DNA of 64,000 nucleotides. Source: Cordilura impudica (lineage: Eukaryota > Arthropoda > Insecta > Diptera > Scathophagidae). This document shows, in pieces, positions 1 through 11,720 of this stretch; positions within the stretch are counted from its first letter, which is position 1; the number at the start of each line of letters is the position of its first letter. Below the pieces are notes generated by a model that had not been told where the DNA came from, ran no database searches, and saw nothing but the letters and a program-made list of their open reading frames with translations. The stretch spans positions 138,578,738 to 138,642,737 of the forward strand of contig OY821520.1 of the NCBI GenBank assembly GCA_963682025.1, in the 5' to 3' direction. The translations under genes and the position numbers were made by a program.

Positions 1-1256
1 TGTTAAGTTTATTACAATGTTATATGTTAACAGAAGTGGGATTCAGGAAATATGCGACAAGAGGAAAAAGCTATTAAACATTTTTAAATGAGGTTTTAAC
101 TGACAGATAAATCGTTTCATACTCTTAGAATTACATTTAAAAATGGGTTTTGGATGCCGTAAGCCAGTTTTCGTATCGTGCCCCATATTTTTTAATCAGC
201 AAAAAAAAGAAGAACTAAAAACTTTATTTCGTTTAACCTAAATTATTAATTATAAAAAAAAATATTTTTATTTTTATATTAAACTCCCAATTTTATTTTT
301 ATTTTAACATATAAAATAATAAAACTTTTTCGGTGCCTCGATACGCCCTTCACCCATTAGTTACAATTGTGAAGCCAGACATAACACGTCTCGTTATTAG
401 TTCTTTTAATGTTTTAGTGTCGCTCCTAACGACTACTTAAAAAAAAATCTTTCAGGTGTTCTTTCGATACCATTAAACACCCAAACGCCTTCCACTCAAT
501 ATCCTCCGCGATATTTTCTCTTACCAAACTTGGACTCGTCAAGTTCGACCACTATTCGGACCCGAAATTATCATACCATTTGGGCTTAAATTTCGGAAAA
601 GGGTTAAATGTCGTGTAACTGCCTGTGAACAAATCCAAAATGAGCAGTGATGCACGCATTAGCTGCTCCACTTAGAAACAAATGTGCTGCATGAAGCACT
701 TCGTTTAACGTAAATTTCATATCGAAAAAAAATGTTCCTTCAAAAATACTGTTATTTGTTGTAAAGTTTATTAATCGCAAGCGTGTTGTCGTTTTAAAGC
801 TCATCGGTGACTTACATTTCTTTCACAGAACTTCCAAGAGAAGAACATTTTCTTCTTATTTTGTCGCTAATTCTTTCTTTATTATTTTTTTATTATGTCA
901 GATTGTTTGATCAGAAAAGTCATATTCATTATCAAAATATTTCCCTATTTGGGTTTGGAGGGAACAATTGAATTTCAACCACTTTAATTCATATATCTAT
1001 AATATTAATAGGCTAGGCGATTTCTTGTGACTGATGTTTTGTTCTACCGTTTTATCCCGATTTTGACCAAACGTATATTATTTGAAAGGTATTTCTTTTC
1101 AGGCGATTTGCAGATTTAAAGATTTTTAAATTTTTTCCTTTATTTTGAGTAAATTGCATTTAAAGTTGCTACTAACACATACATAAAATTATACAATGCT
1201 ATATGTGTGTTTATTAAATTTGTTAATGTGTTTCTAATAAACATGAGTTTGTTTTT
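1..1256. other. AT-rich non-coding stretch
   Basis: I see no supportable gene here. The short reading frames do not resemble known proteins and lie in homopolymer-rich, AT-rich DNA. No inverted repeat or RNA gene was recognised. Confidence 0.5.
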
Positions 1257-1325
1257 ATACCCTCCACTCCAGTGTGCAGAGGGTATATATAAGTTTGTCA
1301 TTCCGTTTGTAATAATTATGAACTC
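1257..1325 (+). repeat. 5' end of dipteran Helentron/DINE-like repeat
   Basis: The segment starts TATACCCTCCACTCCAGTG and contains a short self-complementary stretch (ACCCTC / GAGGGT), then AAGTTTGTCATTCCGTTTG. This is the typical left end of an abundant non-coding dipteran repeat. A matching right end of the same kind lies at 3776-3834. Whether the two ends belong to one 2.5-kb element or to separate copies cannot be told. Assignment to the Helentron-associated class is inferred from the 3' hairpin. Confidence 0.55.
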
Positions 1326-3775
1326 TGGTAGAAAAATTTTAAAGTTTCCATTGCTTTGGCATCACTAAAAACATTTGTTAGATTATTTCTGTCATTGCCA
1401 CGAGCCTGCCTGCATAGTTTCAGATCGATTGGGTCACGGGAAAGGGGTTAAAATCGATCCAAAATTTTTTCGACAAGCAGACACTACGAGTTAATATAAA
1501 GGGAGTAAAAATTCACCTAAAGCAAATAATGCTAAAATACTTAGTTGTTAATAAAAAAAAAAAAAAACATTGTAAATGTAGCAAAAAAAAAATTATGTAG
1601 GTATTAATTTATTTAAAAAGAAAAACACAAAAATACATATACATACATACACATATTAAATAATACAAATAATATATGTACATATATTCTATATACATAT
1701 GTATATCCGTAATAACTGCATGTTAGAAATAAACCGGTATATTATTTTATTTACATAAAATTCTGCAATATTTTATTGTGGGGAAAATACATTTGTTTTG
1801 CATTAACAGAGTGTCACTTCATTTTGCTCAGCGTGACTATGCCACAGTAGATGGCGCCACAATTTTTGTTCTAATTAGCTTTGCAATAGTTATTTCTATT
1901 TTAACATGAATGTCAATATTTTCAACTAGATATCATACAGAACAATGTTAAGAGTATACACGGGCTCGTTTTTTATTTCATATGTTTTTTCATTATTCTT
2001 CTACATATATGAACATAAGTTTGGCATATTAACTTTTTGTTGTCTTTATAAAATACAGTTACTGAGTTCATCAATGAGTTTTTTGCTTTCAAAACAGTTC
2101 TACATAGTTATAAAGAACTATTATTCTGCTTTACCTACAAAATATCTGATTACATCTAATTTTTAAAAATTGCTTATACAAAATTGCACTTTTTAAATTT
2201 TCCATTCAAATTTAAGAAAATATCAATTCTAAAAACTGGAATTAAAATTTCCAATTATAAATTAGAAAATATTAATTGAATTTCAGAAAATCATATCAAA
2301 ACGTCGGAAATAATAATTTTAAATTTAGAAGACATCAATTGCATCTTTAATATATAAATTTTATTCGTTAAACACAAATTGAAATTCCAAAAAAAAAACA
2401 CCAAATATGTTTACATTTAAAAAATGTTTACATTAAAAAAAAAATATTGGCATTGGCATAATAGCTTTTCACTAACTTCTTTTAACGATAGTCGAATCGT
2501 TAAAAAAAGAAAAGCAAAATTATCAGTAAAATTTTTAACCGATATTCGCTATTGTTATAGTCAGCTGTTGTTGTTACCTAAACGACAATCATTTTTGTGT
2601 TGTTTATTCAATCGATAAAAACTTAAATTTTTAGGTCGAAATGTCGTCATACATATATAAAAATCATAAAATAGTGAAAATATTTTGCTTCTATTAAAAA
2701 ACTTTTTTATATAAATAAAAAAATTAAATAGCATATTCAATTCATTATTTAATTTTCAAATAAATAAACAGAAATATTAGTAAAAAAATAAAGATATTAA
2801 ACATAAACATAAAATCATCCTGTCAAACACGAATTAATTTGTTTTTTTCTATTCTTCTTTGTGTTTTTCGCTTATTTTGACGGAGATGACACTCGTTTAC
2901 AATTTAAATAAATAGAAAAATAGATTTGTCGACTGTCGTTAAGATGTATGTACTTAGTGAGTCACTTAATCCTTAGTGCAAACAACAATAGCTGTCGATA
3001 TATTTTGCGATTGTCGGATCGTTGAAATTTACAGAATCGGACTACAAAAAACATTAATTTAAATTCAATGAATTTTAGAAAACCTCAAATGATACTTAAG
3101 AATTGCGAACACAAAAATTGTTACATAAATAAACGCAATTTGATGAGAACGTTATTTATATATAAATTTTCATAATTTTTTTTGGATGAAAATTTAAAGT
3201 TTTTCAGAAAATAAAGATAACAAATTATTTTATTTAAAATGTTTGGGACATTTGGTTTTTTGCGTTTGGCATCCCTAATTTAATTATTTATTATTATAAA
3301 TTTATTCTCTATGTTTTCCAAATATGGCAATATTTTAATAAAAAAGTTGAGAGAGCTTTTTTTTTGGTTATTATTTTGTAACTCCATCCAACCTATATGG
3401 CCGCAATGAAGAAATATTTGGCCAGTTAAAAGAAACTATACAGCCATCTCCAATTAGCACGATTTAATGCATATAGCCACCCTACACAACCATTACCTTT
3501 GCAATGGAGGTTAGGGCGAGCTATTTAATTAGCAAAAACGAAATTAAACGAGAAGTTATGTCATAAAACCGGAAACGCATGCATATAGGTATATAACCTA
3601 AATGCATGCCGATCAGCAACCACGATGACAAAAAAGCAAACACCGAAATAAATCCGAAATAATAGAAAAGACGAAAACCAACCCAAAGAATTTGCTGAAA
3701 TAATTTGGTATTAAGTTTAACAAATTGTTTACTTTTTCCAATATTTTGTTTACATTTATTATCAATACTCAAACC
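1326..3775. other. AT-rich repeat-derived DNA with microsatellite
   Basis: There is no convincing gene. At 1630-1700 there is a TACA/TA-rich microsatellite. Around 2215-2300 there are degenerate traces of the 21-bp TTTCAGAAAATATCAATTG-like motif that forms the arms of the element at 5006-6512. The short open frames (for example 1945-2166) are not recognisable. Confidence 0.45.
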
Positions 3776-3834
3776 GAGGTGGAGGGTATCAAAGATTCGG
3801 CACAGCCGAATTTAACACTCTTACTTGTTTTTAA
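3776..3834 (+). repeat. 3' hairpin end of Helentron/DINE-like repeat
   Basis: GGTGGAGGGTATCAAAG is followed by the perfect hairpin ATTCGGC-ACA-GCCGAAT and then a tail ACTCTTACTTGTTTTT. A subterminal inverted motif plus a terminal hairpin and T-rich end is the structure described for non-autonomous Helentrons. A diverged copy of the same end is at 48330-48388. Confidence 0.6.
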
Positions 3835-3902
3835 TAAATTATACCAAATGCACATTAACACCTCGTAGCAGCTATTTTTTTATTTTTTTTGATGTGTAAA
3901 CA

Positions 3903-4519
3903 CTAGGGCGGGTCGATTTGTAGGGTGGCAAAAAAATCGCTCAAGTGACAAGGAAAATCATATTCTAGGGATCAAAATAAGAAACTTTGTCCAAGGTACC
4001 ATACTTCTAAAACGAATTCTGATGTCCCGACTTTTGACCTGTCTGTCTGTCTGTCTGTCTGCCATGGGGCAACCCCATTCCCCCTCAGGCAATTGATCTG
4101 AAACTTGGCCCATAGTCTTGTTGTGACTACAGATTGGGGTAGTCATGCAGAGTCACGCATAGTCACGGTTTGATCTAAAAGTTATTTACCCTCATCCGAT
4201 TGATCTTTTTGAATAACATAACATAGTCAAGGCGTATGATTATTATTTATTAGCAGAGTAGAAGATACGTATACGTATGAGTGTTAATTTTAATATTAAA
4301 TCAAACATATTCAGCCCAATTCTAAACAAAAAATGGTGATTTGTTAATTGATTGGGGCACTCTAAATGGGTCAAAGTGAGACAGACAGAGAGACAGGTCA
4401 AAAGTCGGGACATCATAATTCGTTTTAGAGGTATGATTCCTCGGGCAAAGTTTCTTATTTTATCCCTTGAATACGATTTTCCTTGTCATTTGGACGATTT
4501 TTAAGTCGACCCGCCCTAG
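3903..4519. mobile_element. 617-bp MITE with long terminal inverted repeats and TSD
   Basis: The ends CTAGGGCGGGTCGA and TCGACCCGCCCTAG are inverted. Similarity between the arms continues inward about 150 bp, through AAGGAAAATC, AAACTTTG and GATGTCCCGACTTTTGACC, to a GTCT microsatellite in each arm. The element is flanked by direct repeats TAAACA at 3897-3902 and 4520-4525, a probable 6-bp target duplication. It has no coding capacity. The superfamily is not identified. The GTCY tracts recall dipteran mini-me-like repeats. Confidence 0.85.
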
Positions 4520-4630
4520 TAAACATCTATGCGCTCAGAGGGGGGTAAAATCCAATTTCACAATATAATCACAAAAAACAGCGTAAGTGAAAATCGGTCT
4601 GTGGTATATGTAAGTGTGTTGGTGTATTTA

Positions 4631-4945
4631 GTAAGCAGAACCAACGAGTTCGCTGTCTGTTTACCAAAATTACAAGTCTTTTTCGTTAACTTTAAATATT
4701 CAAGCTATTGACGGCTAGGTGTGCTGTGAGTTTAACATGTGCACAAACTTACAGAGTTGTTTTTTTTAATATTCAAGTATATATTTGCTATTGACAGAAC
4801 TTTTTAGTAAGCAGAACCACCGAATTCGCTGTCTGTTTAGCAAAATCACAAATCTTTTTTGTTAATTTTAAATATTCAAGTGTATATTTGCTATTGACAG
4901 AACTTTTTTAGTAAGCAGAACCGCTAGGTGTGCATGAGTTTAAAA
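4631..4945 (+). repeat. imperfect direct repeats, three copies
   Basis: GTAAGCAGAACC begins at 4631, 4807 and 4911. The first two copies continue with a shared segment (CGCTGTCTGTTTA, then GTTAA..TTTAAATATTCAAG). TATATTTGCTATTGACAGAA occurs before copies two and three. GGCTAGGTGTG/CGCTAGGTGTG also recurs. Unit spacing is uneven (176 and 104 bp). This looks like a local duplication in non-coding DNA. Confidence 0.7.
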
Positions 4946-5005
4946 ATCTAAACACTAGGAAAACTTTGAAGAAGTCGAAAATATACTTAGGTGTTTTTTT
5001 AATTA

Positions 5006-6512
5006 CTACACCTTTTCCAATTGTATTTCAGAAAACATCAATTGAATTTCAGAAAGTATCAATTGTTTTTCAGAAAACATTAATTGATTTTCAGAAAATA
5101 TCAATTGTATATCAGAAAGTATAAATTGTATTTCAGAAAGTATCAATTGTGTTTCAGAAAACATCAATTGATTATCAAAAAATATCAATTGTGTTTCAGA
5201 AAGTATTAATTATATTTCAGAAAACATCAATTGACTTTCAGAAAGTATCAATTGAATTTCAGAAAACATCAATTGGTTTTCAGTAACAATCAATTGTATT
5301 TCAGAAAGCATCAATTGATTTTCAGAAAGTATCATTTGTATTTCAGAAAATATCAATTGAATTTCAGAAAATATCAATTGAGTTTCAGAAATTATCAAAT
5401 GTATTTCACAAAATATCAAATATATTTCCGAAATTATCAAATGTATTTCAGCAATTATCAAATGTATTTCAGAAAATATCAACTGTATTTCAGAAAGCAT
5501 CAAATGTATTTCTTCACCACGCACCATTTAAACAAAATTAAAAAAATTGCATATTAATTACAGTAGTAATTGCAATATGTCTGAAAAATAACGATAAAAC
5601 TAACAAAACAAAAAATATTTCAGAAATTATCAAATGTATTTCAGAAAATATCAAATGTATTTCAGAAAACATAAAGTGTATTTCTGAAATTATCAAATGT
5701 ATTTCAGAAAACATCAAATGTATATCAGAAATTATTAAATTTACTTCAGAAAATATGAATTGAATTTCAGAAAATATCAATTGAGTCTCAGCAAAATAGT
5801 CAGAACGCTATATAAAAATATATTTTTTAAGTAGTACACTGGGTTTGTAATAATTCTTCAAAACTACATATCGGCACCTAAAATGCAAAAGGCCGTAACT
5901 AATATTTTTATTTTTTACAGGAGAAGCAAAAAACATCCGAATTTTAGAATCAAGCTGAAAAATAAAAATGGATTTTTATTTATGAAAACAAATTTATGGT
6001 AAAATAGTAGTTTTTAAGTAAAAGGCCGTAACTACAATACAAAAAGTCAATTTTGAACTTTTTGTTAGTTACGGCCTTTTGCATTTAAGGTGACGATATA
6101 AACGTGTTTTTTCGAAATGATAACTTCAAAATCGGTCAAAATTCTATCCTGGTGTTTATATTGTAGCTGATTAACAAATTAAGTCCCTATAATCTTTCGA
6201 TTAAAAGGCCGCCCTTGATAGTTTATTTTCCAGTGCATAACAAATAAGTCCAAATATTGCTAAACATTTTCTGCGACTCCAAATCACTAATAGAAACAAT
6301 AATAACTTTTCGGTATTGCAGGGTAAACTACTTTTTAATTCTGAACTTCAATAGATATTTTCTGAAATTCAATTGATATTTTCTGAAATACATTTGATAA
6401 TTTCTGAAATACATTTGATGTTTTCTGAAATATATTTGATACTTTCTGAAATACATTTGATGTATTCTGAAATACATTTGATACTTTCTTAAATACAATT
6501 GGAAAGGTGTAG
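5006..6512. mobile_element. foldback-like element with 21-bp tandem-repeat arms
   Basis: The left end CTACACCTTTTCCAATTGTA is the inverted copy of the right end (TACAATTGG-AAAGGTGTAG at 6493-6512). Inside each end lie tandem 21-bp units of TTTCAGAAAAYATCAATTG type: about 23 units at 5026-5515, about 8 more at 5618-5790, and about 8 in inverted orientation at 6341-6495. The core at about 5790-6340 is unique. Long inverted arms made of short tandem repeats are the hallmark of Drosophila foldback elements. The 21-bp period keeps both strands open (7-residue repeats), so the long reading frames here are repeat artefacts, not genes. No target duplication was seen. Confidence 0.75.
5868..6099. repeat. 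35-bp inverted repeat inside the foldback core
   Basis: The left arm (5868-5902) contains CGGCACCTAAAATGCAAAAG then GCCGTAACTAA. The right arm (6065-6099) is its inverse with few mismatches. An extra AAAAGGCCGTAACTA copy lies near 6020. This is probably a smaller hairpin element nested within the foldback core. Confidence 0.75.
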
Positions 6513-7764
6513 ATGTTTACACATCTCCCCTGTGATCGGACTCACATTGATTTTTTTTTTTTTTGGCATACCGCAGTTCCGAACTAAAAGTAAACATTTT
6601 GAAGCTTTTGTACATATAATTACTTAAAGCATTACCAAAAAAAAAACATATCCTTATATACCTTAGTCATTATTATATCAAAATGAAAGAAGGGGTTAAG
6701 TAAAAAAGTAAGATTATCCAAGTCACTTTGAACTTGAAATACATTTACTGCCCTGCCTTTCCATTATTATTAAACACTAGTAAGGCCTGTCTCGCCCGCT
6801 ACGACTTACCAAGACTTATTGACATGTTTCCATAATTAATTTTTCCAACGAAGTTTGTATTGTAAAATTATTTTATTTTATTTATTTAAATTTTTTTTAT
6901 TTCAATGCTTTTTGGTCGTTTTAACTTCTTTAATGTACGATTTTCCAAAAAATCTCTTTGCCCGAGCGATGATGAATCAGTCAGTCAGTCAGTTATATGT
7001 ATAGATTGTTACTAGGCCGAGTGTTAAGAGTGACTGCTGGTGTTTGCTGTTTCGAATCTCGCAGTATCATCTCAATTCATTTCTTTATTGATTTTTTAAA
7101 TTTCTAAAAGAACACTAAATATGTAAAATCGTGATGAATCAATTTTAGCAATTTAACTTTTGTGTTTACACCCACATATAGGTTGTTATTGCTTTGATCG
7201 CCACGAAGTCAGTTACTTTTGAAAATCGGAGCATGTTCATATCTAGACTACATGACAATATTTTAACCATTTTTTTAAGTATATCGATCTAAGCACTGCG
7301 ACCTATTTGGAGAAGAAAGTTTTATCCAAGGACCTAAAATTTGCGTATGAAAAACTTTTCTTCTGGGTTATAAAGTGCAACGCACTTTGGACCAAATACA
7401 CCACTCCCAATCCCAGAATTCATTTGAGAATCATCAGTATACCATCTGTTGCAGAACTTTCTGCCACAAAACAATTTCAGCGTTAGCAGTGATTGTTCTG
7501 ATAATCATTTTGTAGACTCATATGTCTAATTAGGGGTTAAGAACCCTAGGTTCTACAAACAAAGCCTTAGGCTGCCCATAAAGCAGTCAGGGCTTTGCTT
7601 ATAATGCAACTCAGTAGCGCGTAAATCATAAATAAAAAATATATAATCTCTAAAAAAGAATTATTTTAGTCAAAAATAAAAATTACTCTTTTAGTCAAGT
7701 TTCAGTTTGACATGTCCATTAATATTGACGTCACCCGGCATTGTTGAAACTAAGACCCCTTCCC
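6513..7764. other. non-coding, no recognised feature
   Basis: The DNA is AT-rich with poly-T tracts and a short (CAGT)n tract near 6979-6992. No gene or clear element was recognised. Short open frames are unremarkable. Confidence 0.4.
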
Positions 7765-7845
7765 AAAACTCATGGTATAGGGTATTATATAGTAAACTTA
7801 GCACGACTGTAATTTTCTTACTCGTATTGATTTGCTTGTATAGAC
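7765..7845 (+). repeat. decayed 3' end of Helentron-like repeat
   Basis: CATGGTATAGGGTATTATAT...GACTGTAATTTTCTTACTCG matches the right ends at 19725-19784 and 61140-61195, including the TATAATTTTCTTAC tail. The hairpin has decayed. No matching left end was found just upstream. Confidence 0.6.
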
Positions 7846-8082
7846 AATCCAAATTTTTTGATTCATTGTGTCAAATTTCCTAAATTAAAATTAAAAAGTT
7901 AATTATAAAAATCATTAATTATTGATTTGAAAGAAATTTCCTAATTTTACTAATTTTGCAACGGCTTAAAAAATTATTGTATTATGTTTGTATTGAGTTA
8001 ATACAAAACGAGCTACTTTCGGTCTTCTAGTTTGGATAGCGAAAAAATTCAAATACAAAGAAAAAAGTATTAGCAAATATCC

Positions 8083-8427
8083 ATGGCGCAGCAAGTTGGA
8101 GACGCCATCAATTTTATTAGTTCATGTAGCCCTTATTCTCAAATCGGTATGGGCGCTGGTTTAGGCTTTATAGCTAGTTTGGTCCTTATAAAAATTGGAA
8201 AGTTGGCGGCTATAGCTATTGGAGGTGGTATAATTCTACTGGATATTGCTGATCATGAAGGTATTATAAGTGTTGACTGGCAAAAACTTCAAGAGAGAAT
8301 CGGAAAAATATCCATTCAGAGACCCAATAAATCGACGATTGATAATGCCAGCCAAATGGCATCAAATATTTCAAATTTTGTAATTGCATTGGTTGGAGGA
8401 TCTTTAATTGGTATTGGATGCTCCTGA
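8083..8427 (+). CDS. FUN14-domain protein (FUNDC1-like), 114 aa
   Basis: Small membrane protein of the FUN14 family. Members sit in the mitochondrial outer membrane, and FUNDC1 acts in mitophagy and ER-mitochondria contact. Seen in the sequence: a Gly-rich hydrophobic segment (GMGAGLGFIASLVLIKIGKL, residues about 22-41), a second hydrophobic segment ending in GGGIILLDIADHEG, the family-typical IISVDWQKLQERI (about 65-77), and a C-terminal Gly-rich hydrophobic segment (IALVGGSLIGIG). The N-terminus is short, so the LC3-interacting YxxL region of vertebrate FUNDC1 is absent; an autophagy-receptor role should not be assumed. The ATG has a good insect context (atatccATGGcg), the frame is intact and intronless, and AATAAAAAATAAA-type polyadenylation signals follow at about 8478. 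It could be a native intronless gene or an old retrocopy, and the intact frame favours function. Confidence 0.85.
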   Translation: MAQQVGDAINFISSCSPYSQIGMGAGLGFIASLVLIKIGKLAAIAIGGGIILLDIADHEGIISVDWQKLQERIGKISIQRPNKSTIDNASQMASNISNFVIALVGGSLIGIGCS

Positions 8428-8851
8428 ATTATGAAACCTTTTGACATAATAATAATACAGATTGTACATTCACAATAGAATAAAAAATAAAAAATAGTAA
8501 ATTATATTTGACAGCATTTAAATGTGATATTTTCTTAAAAAAAAAACAAATATTTTCAAAGTAAGCACAATAAATTCTCGGAAAAATAACTGTAAATAAA
8601 ATTTCAATATTTAAACACTTTAAAATCTTTTTGATAATCCAAGCATATAAAAATCTTTTTAAAATTTAATGCGAACTGACTTTATAAAATAAAGAAACTT
8701 TCAAAATTAATTATGTTCAATTGGGACCCTTTCTCGTTCGGTGCGTTGTTTTACAGAACGGCTAGGAAGGGAGAATATCCTACTAACTTTATATTTACTT
8801 AATGAAATGTCCTACATTCTGAATCTATTTTCAGTACTTTAATCAGGGATT
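8428..8851. other. 3' flank of FUN14 gene
   Basis: Several AATAAA-like signals lie within about 160 bp of the stop. The remainder is AT-rich without a recognisable feature. Confidence 0.4.
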
Positions 8852-9085
8852 TCAGGATCCCGGATTAAAAATTATTTTTTGCAATTTCGCTCGTAACGCA
8901 TCGAAATAAACTCCGCAGACCACATAAACTATTATTTCCATGATCATCATAATAAGAGAAGTTGATGTGGAAATCACGATCACGCCCTCAATAACTAAGC
9001 CCGGATCACGAGGTATCAATAAAAACGTATAAAACACTTCTTCTAAAAATATATCAAGGATCATACATATAAAAGGATGCGCAAA
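8852..9085 (-). CDS. possible 3' exon of a small membrane protein
   Basis: On the minus strand TTTTCAG at 9086-9092 could be a splice acceptor. It is followed by an open frame of about 78 codons that starts FAHPFICMILDIF and ends LQKIIFNPGS. It has one strongly hydrophobic segment (GVIVISTSTSLIMMIMEIIV then YVVCGVYF), followed by a basic tail. This layout resembles the last exon of insect four-helix membrane proteins of unknown function (DUF4728-like), but the resemblance is weak. I could not find an upstream exon with matching phase. It may be spurious. Confidence 0.25.
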   Translation of the reverse strand, partial: FAHPFICMILDIFLEEVFYTFLLIPRDPGLVIEGVIVISTSTSLIMMIMEIIVYVVCGVYFDALRAKLQKIIFNPGS

Positions 9086-9756
9086 CTGAAAATTGGACCG
9101 ATTAAAGATGAGTTTTGAGTAAATACCAAGATTGTGCTAACATTATCAACAAACATATTGTTCCTAGAAATGATTGTATTCACAAACCAACTTAAAAATT
9201 ATTGTCAATATATTTAAAAGACTAATGTTTTCATTGCATGGACATTGTATACATTTCTGTAAATAATTCCTAATAGCTCAAGCATTCATCGGCTCGTATG
9301 TAGCGGTGTGGTTAATTGTGGTTGCATTTTTGACCGATTGGTAGAACTGGATTATCTAAAAACACCTGCCTTCCTACAAAAATAAAATTAAAAACGCGAT
9401 TTTTTGTAACCACTTTTAAATACTCTTGTTTTGTAAATTTGTTTTATATTTTTAAATTATAAAACATAAATTAAAATTAATAAAGTTAAGAAATTATCGT
9501 TTATACTTTTTCATAAAAAGATTTTAATTCTTATGTATTACAAAAACTATAAATAAATAATACACTATAATGATTGGAAAACCACAGAGTTGCTCTCTAT
9601 TTATGGAGGTAATAAATAGTATTAATTTTTTAAGAATATGTTTTGGTGGCAAGTCTACTAGATTAGATATAGATTGGCGCCCGAGTCTAGTTTAAACTAG
9701 ATTACCATTTTCAGTATCAATGCCAATTCTAATGATAATTATAAATATTTACCTAT
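9086..9756. other. non-coding, no clear feature
   Basis: AT-rich sequence. Near 9674 there is TTGGCGCCCGAGTC, which looks like an LTR primer-binding site, but no LTR or gag/pol surrounds it. Confidence 0.35.
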
Positions 9757-10290
9757 ATTGCCCTATGGTGCGGATATGAGTTCGTGCTGATGTTTGTAAG
9801 TGCCAAAAATATCTGACCAACACCCACCATTTTTTATGGACTCCGAATCATTTTCTGAGTCGATTTAGCGAAGTCCGTCCGTCCTTCTTTCTGTCTGTCT
9901 GTCTGTGTGTCCTTGTAAACCTTGTAATCAAACTGCACGTCGCAAGTATGAATATATTTTTGTGAAATAGTATATAGTATAAGCTTGCTTAAGCTTTCCC
10001 GGCCATAGGATGAACAGTATTAAAATTAATGAAAATCGGTGCTCAGACCTAGTCCCCATACAAATGACCACTATGAGATCGACTTAATTTGCAATAATGT
10101 CCAAATTATCATATAGATCTCGGTAAAATTTGGATAAGTGGATACACCCATTAAGAAATACTCCAAAAAATAAGCTCCATAGGACGATGTTTAGTCATGC
10201 AACGCTTTTTCTCGATCTTCACTTAAGTCAATTCAAAAACAAAAATACTGCACAGATTTTTCTCAAATTTGGTTTATATATTTTTTGAAA
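9757..10290 (+). repeat. Helentron/DINE-like repeat, diverged, lacking 3' end
   Basis: The segment shares blocks with the copies at 19163 and 60423: GTTTGTAA..CCAAAAATAT, GAATCA-TTTCTGAGTCGAT, GTCCGTCCGTC followed by GTCTGTCTG, GTAATCAAACTGCA-GTCGCA, and CAAATTTGGTTT. The terminal hairpin is missing, and the copy stops where the LINE sequence begins. Confidence 0.65.
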
Positions 10291-11650
10291 AAAATGTTCC
10301 CGTGATTCTTAAGGCGATTTACAAACTTTTCAGTCAAATTTAGCGAATACGAAGCAAGAGGTTGAATTTTGACCTTTTCATAGATAACGGAGTTCGAATA
10401 TCTCTTTACAAAACTTTCAAAGTTCGCGTTAACACAGAGTCTGTTGGCGATATTGAAAACCATATGGGAAAGCCATAAAGCGAATGCAAACCTTGTAAAT
10501 AAGCAATTGATCTAGTATCATTAATTTCTACTACGAATTGTATATCCTTAAAATAGCTAAACAACATTTTAACTATTAATGGTTCACATTCCAGATCAAT
10601 GTGTTTAAAAATAATACCATAGTGATAGGCTCGATCGAACGCCTTCTCGATATCCAAAGACACTGCGACGGTACTTTTCCTATTTCACAAATTACTGACA
10701 ACTTCGTTTTGTAGGTAAGCCAAGACCTCGTTTGAAACCAAATTGATACTTAGGTATTGAATCATAAACGTAAGAACATTCTAGTTTCCCTTTAATTACT
10801 CTTTCGAGTAATTTTCCAATATTCGATAACATTGAAATTGGACGAGAATTGTTAATTTGGCTTTTTTTTATGGGCTATATTTTTGCAATTTTCTATGTCT
10901 TAGGGAAGTAACCATTATTTATACAATTATAAAAAAGGAGGACAATCACCTCTACAGCGGATAACGGTAATTTTTTAATTAAGAAGTTAGACAAATTATC
11001 TAGGCCCGAAGATCTTTTCGCGTTAAGAGATTTAATGATTTCAAAAATTTTGAAATATTTGTGAAGTGGATACGATCATCTGGCGATAGAGCATTCGTGG
11101 AACCAGTAAACTCGTAAATATTGGCCGTGCGACTATTAATATCTGGGGTAACGTTTGAAAGGTGCTGTCTGAAATGTTCAAATTTTTCGGAGTCTTCGGT
11201 ATAAATGTTTCCGTCTACGATTACTTTATCCAAAAATTTGGATTTACCATTGCCGGTAAATTTAAAAATTTCCTTAAAAGCCCTAGGACCAGGTCTGATG
11301 CCCTCCAAACGTTTATTAAACTCTTTTGTTTGATGTATTTCAACAAGTTTTTTGATAATAGTTTTAAGTAGTTGAATTTGACCACTAATCCGTCTGTATT
11401 CGTCTGAACTTCTGTTCCCGTTACGGTGAAAAATTTTCTTTAAATCCTTTTGCCAGGTATACTTGACTTTAAAAAGCTTTTTAATATGTTCTGGTACCAC
11501 AAAACGACTGCTCTTAATTTCAATTTCATCGGAGTGTCTATCCACTTCAGAGCAAATACAATCATTAAAACGTATGATGCTTTCATCAATTTCATCGTTA
11601 ACTAAGTTTCTGTCACTAGGTATATTCAGACTTATAATATTACATTGAAC
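10263..11650 (-). pseudogene. LINE ORF2 linker and reverse transcriptase remnants
   Basis: At 11000-11545 there is a basic linker frame (KYTWQKDLKKIFHRNGNRSS...) typical of the endonuclease-RT spacer. Further on, in broken frames, come YQFGFKRGLG (near 10740) and SLDIEKAFDRAYHYGI (about 10660), RT motifs of the finger and first catalytic block. No YxDD box remains. The RT is truncated at the Helentron-like repeat near 10290. Confidence 0.65.
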
Positions 11651-11720
11651 ATCATTACGAAAGTCTTCCCAGTTTGTCCTCTCAAAAGATCTAAAAAATT
11701 TTGAGGGAGAAAGAATTAAA

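Noticed and set aside
4930..5780. Long open frames on both strands encoding heptad-like repeats (SEIQLIF / FRKYQLN)
   Set aside because: They arise because the tandem unit is 21 bp and lacks stops. Both strands are open, and the units form the inverted arms of a foldback-like element.
9670..9690. LTR primer-binding site TGGCGCCCGA
   Set aside because: No LTR, polypurine tract or gag/pol is near; ten matching bases can be chance.
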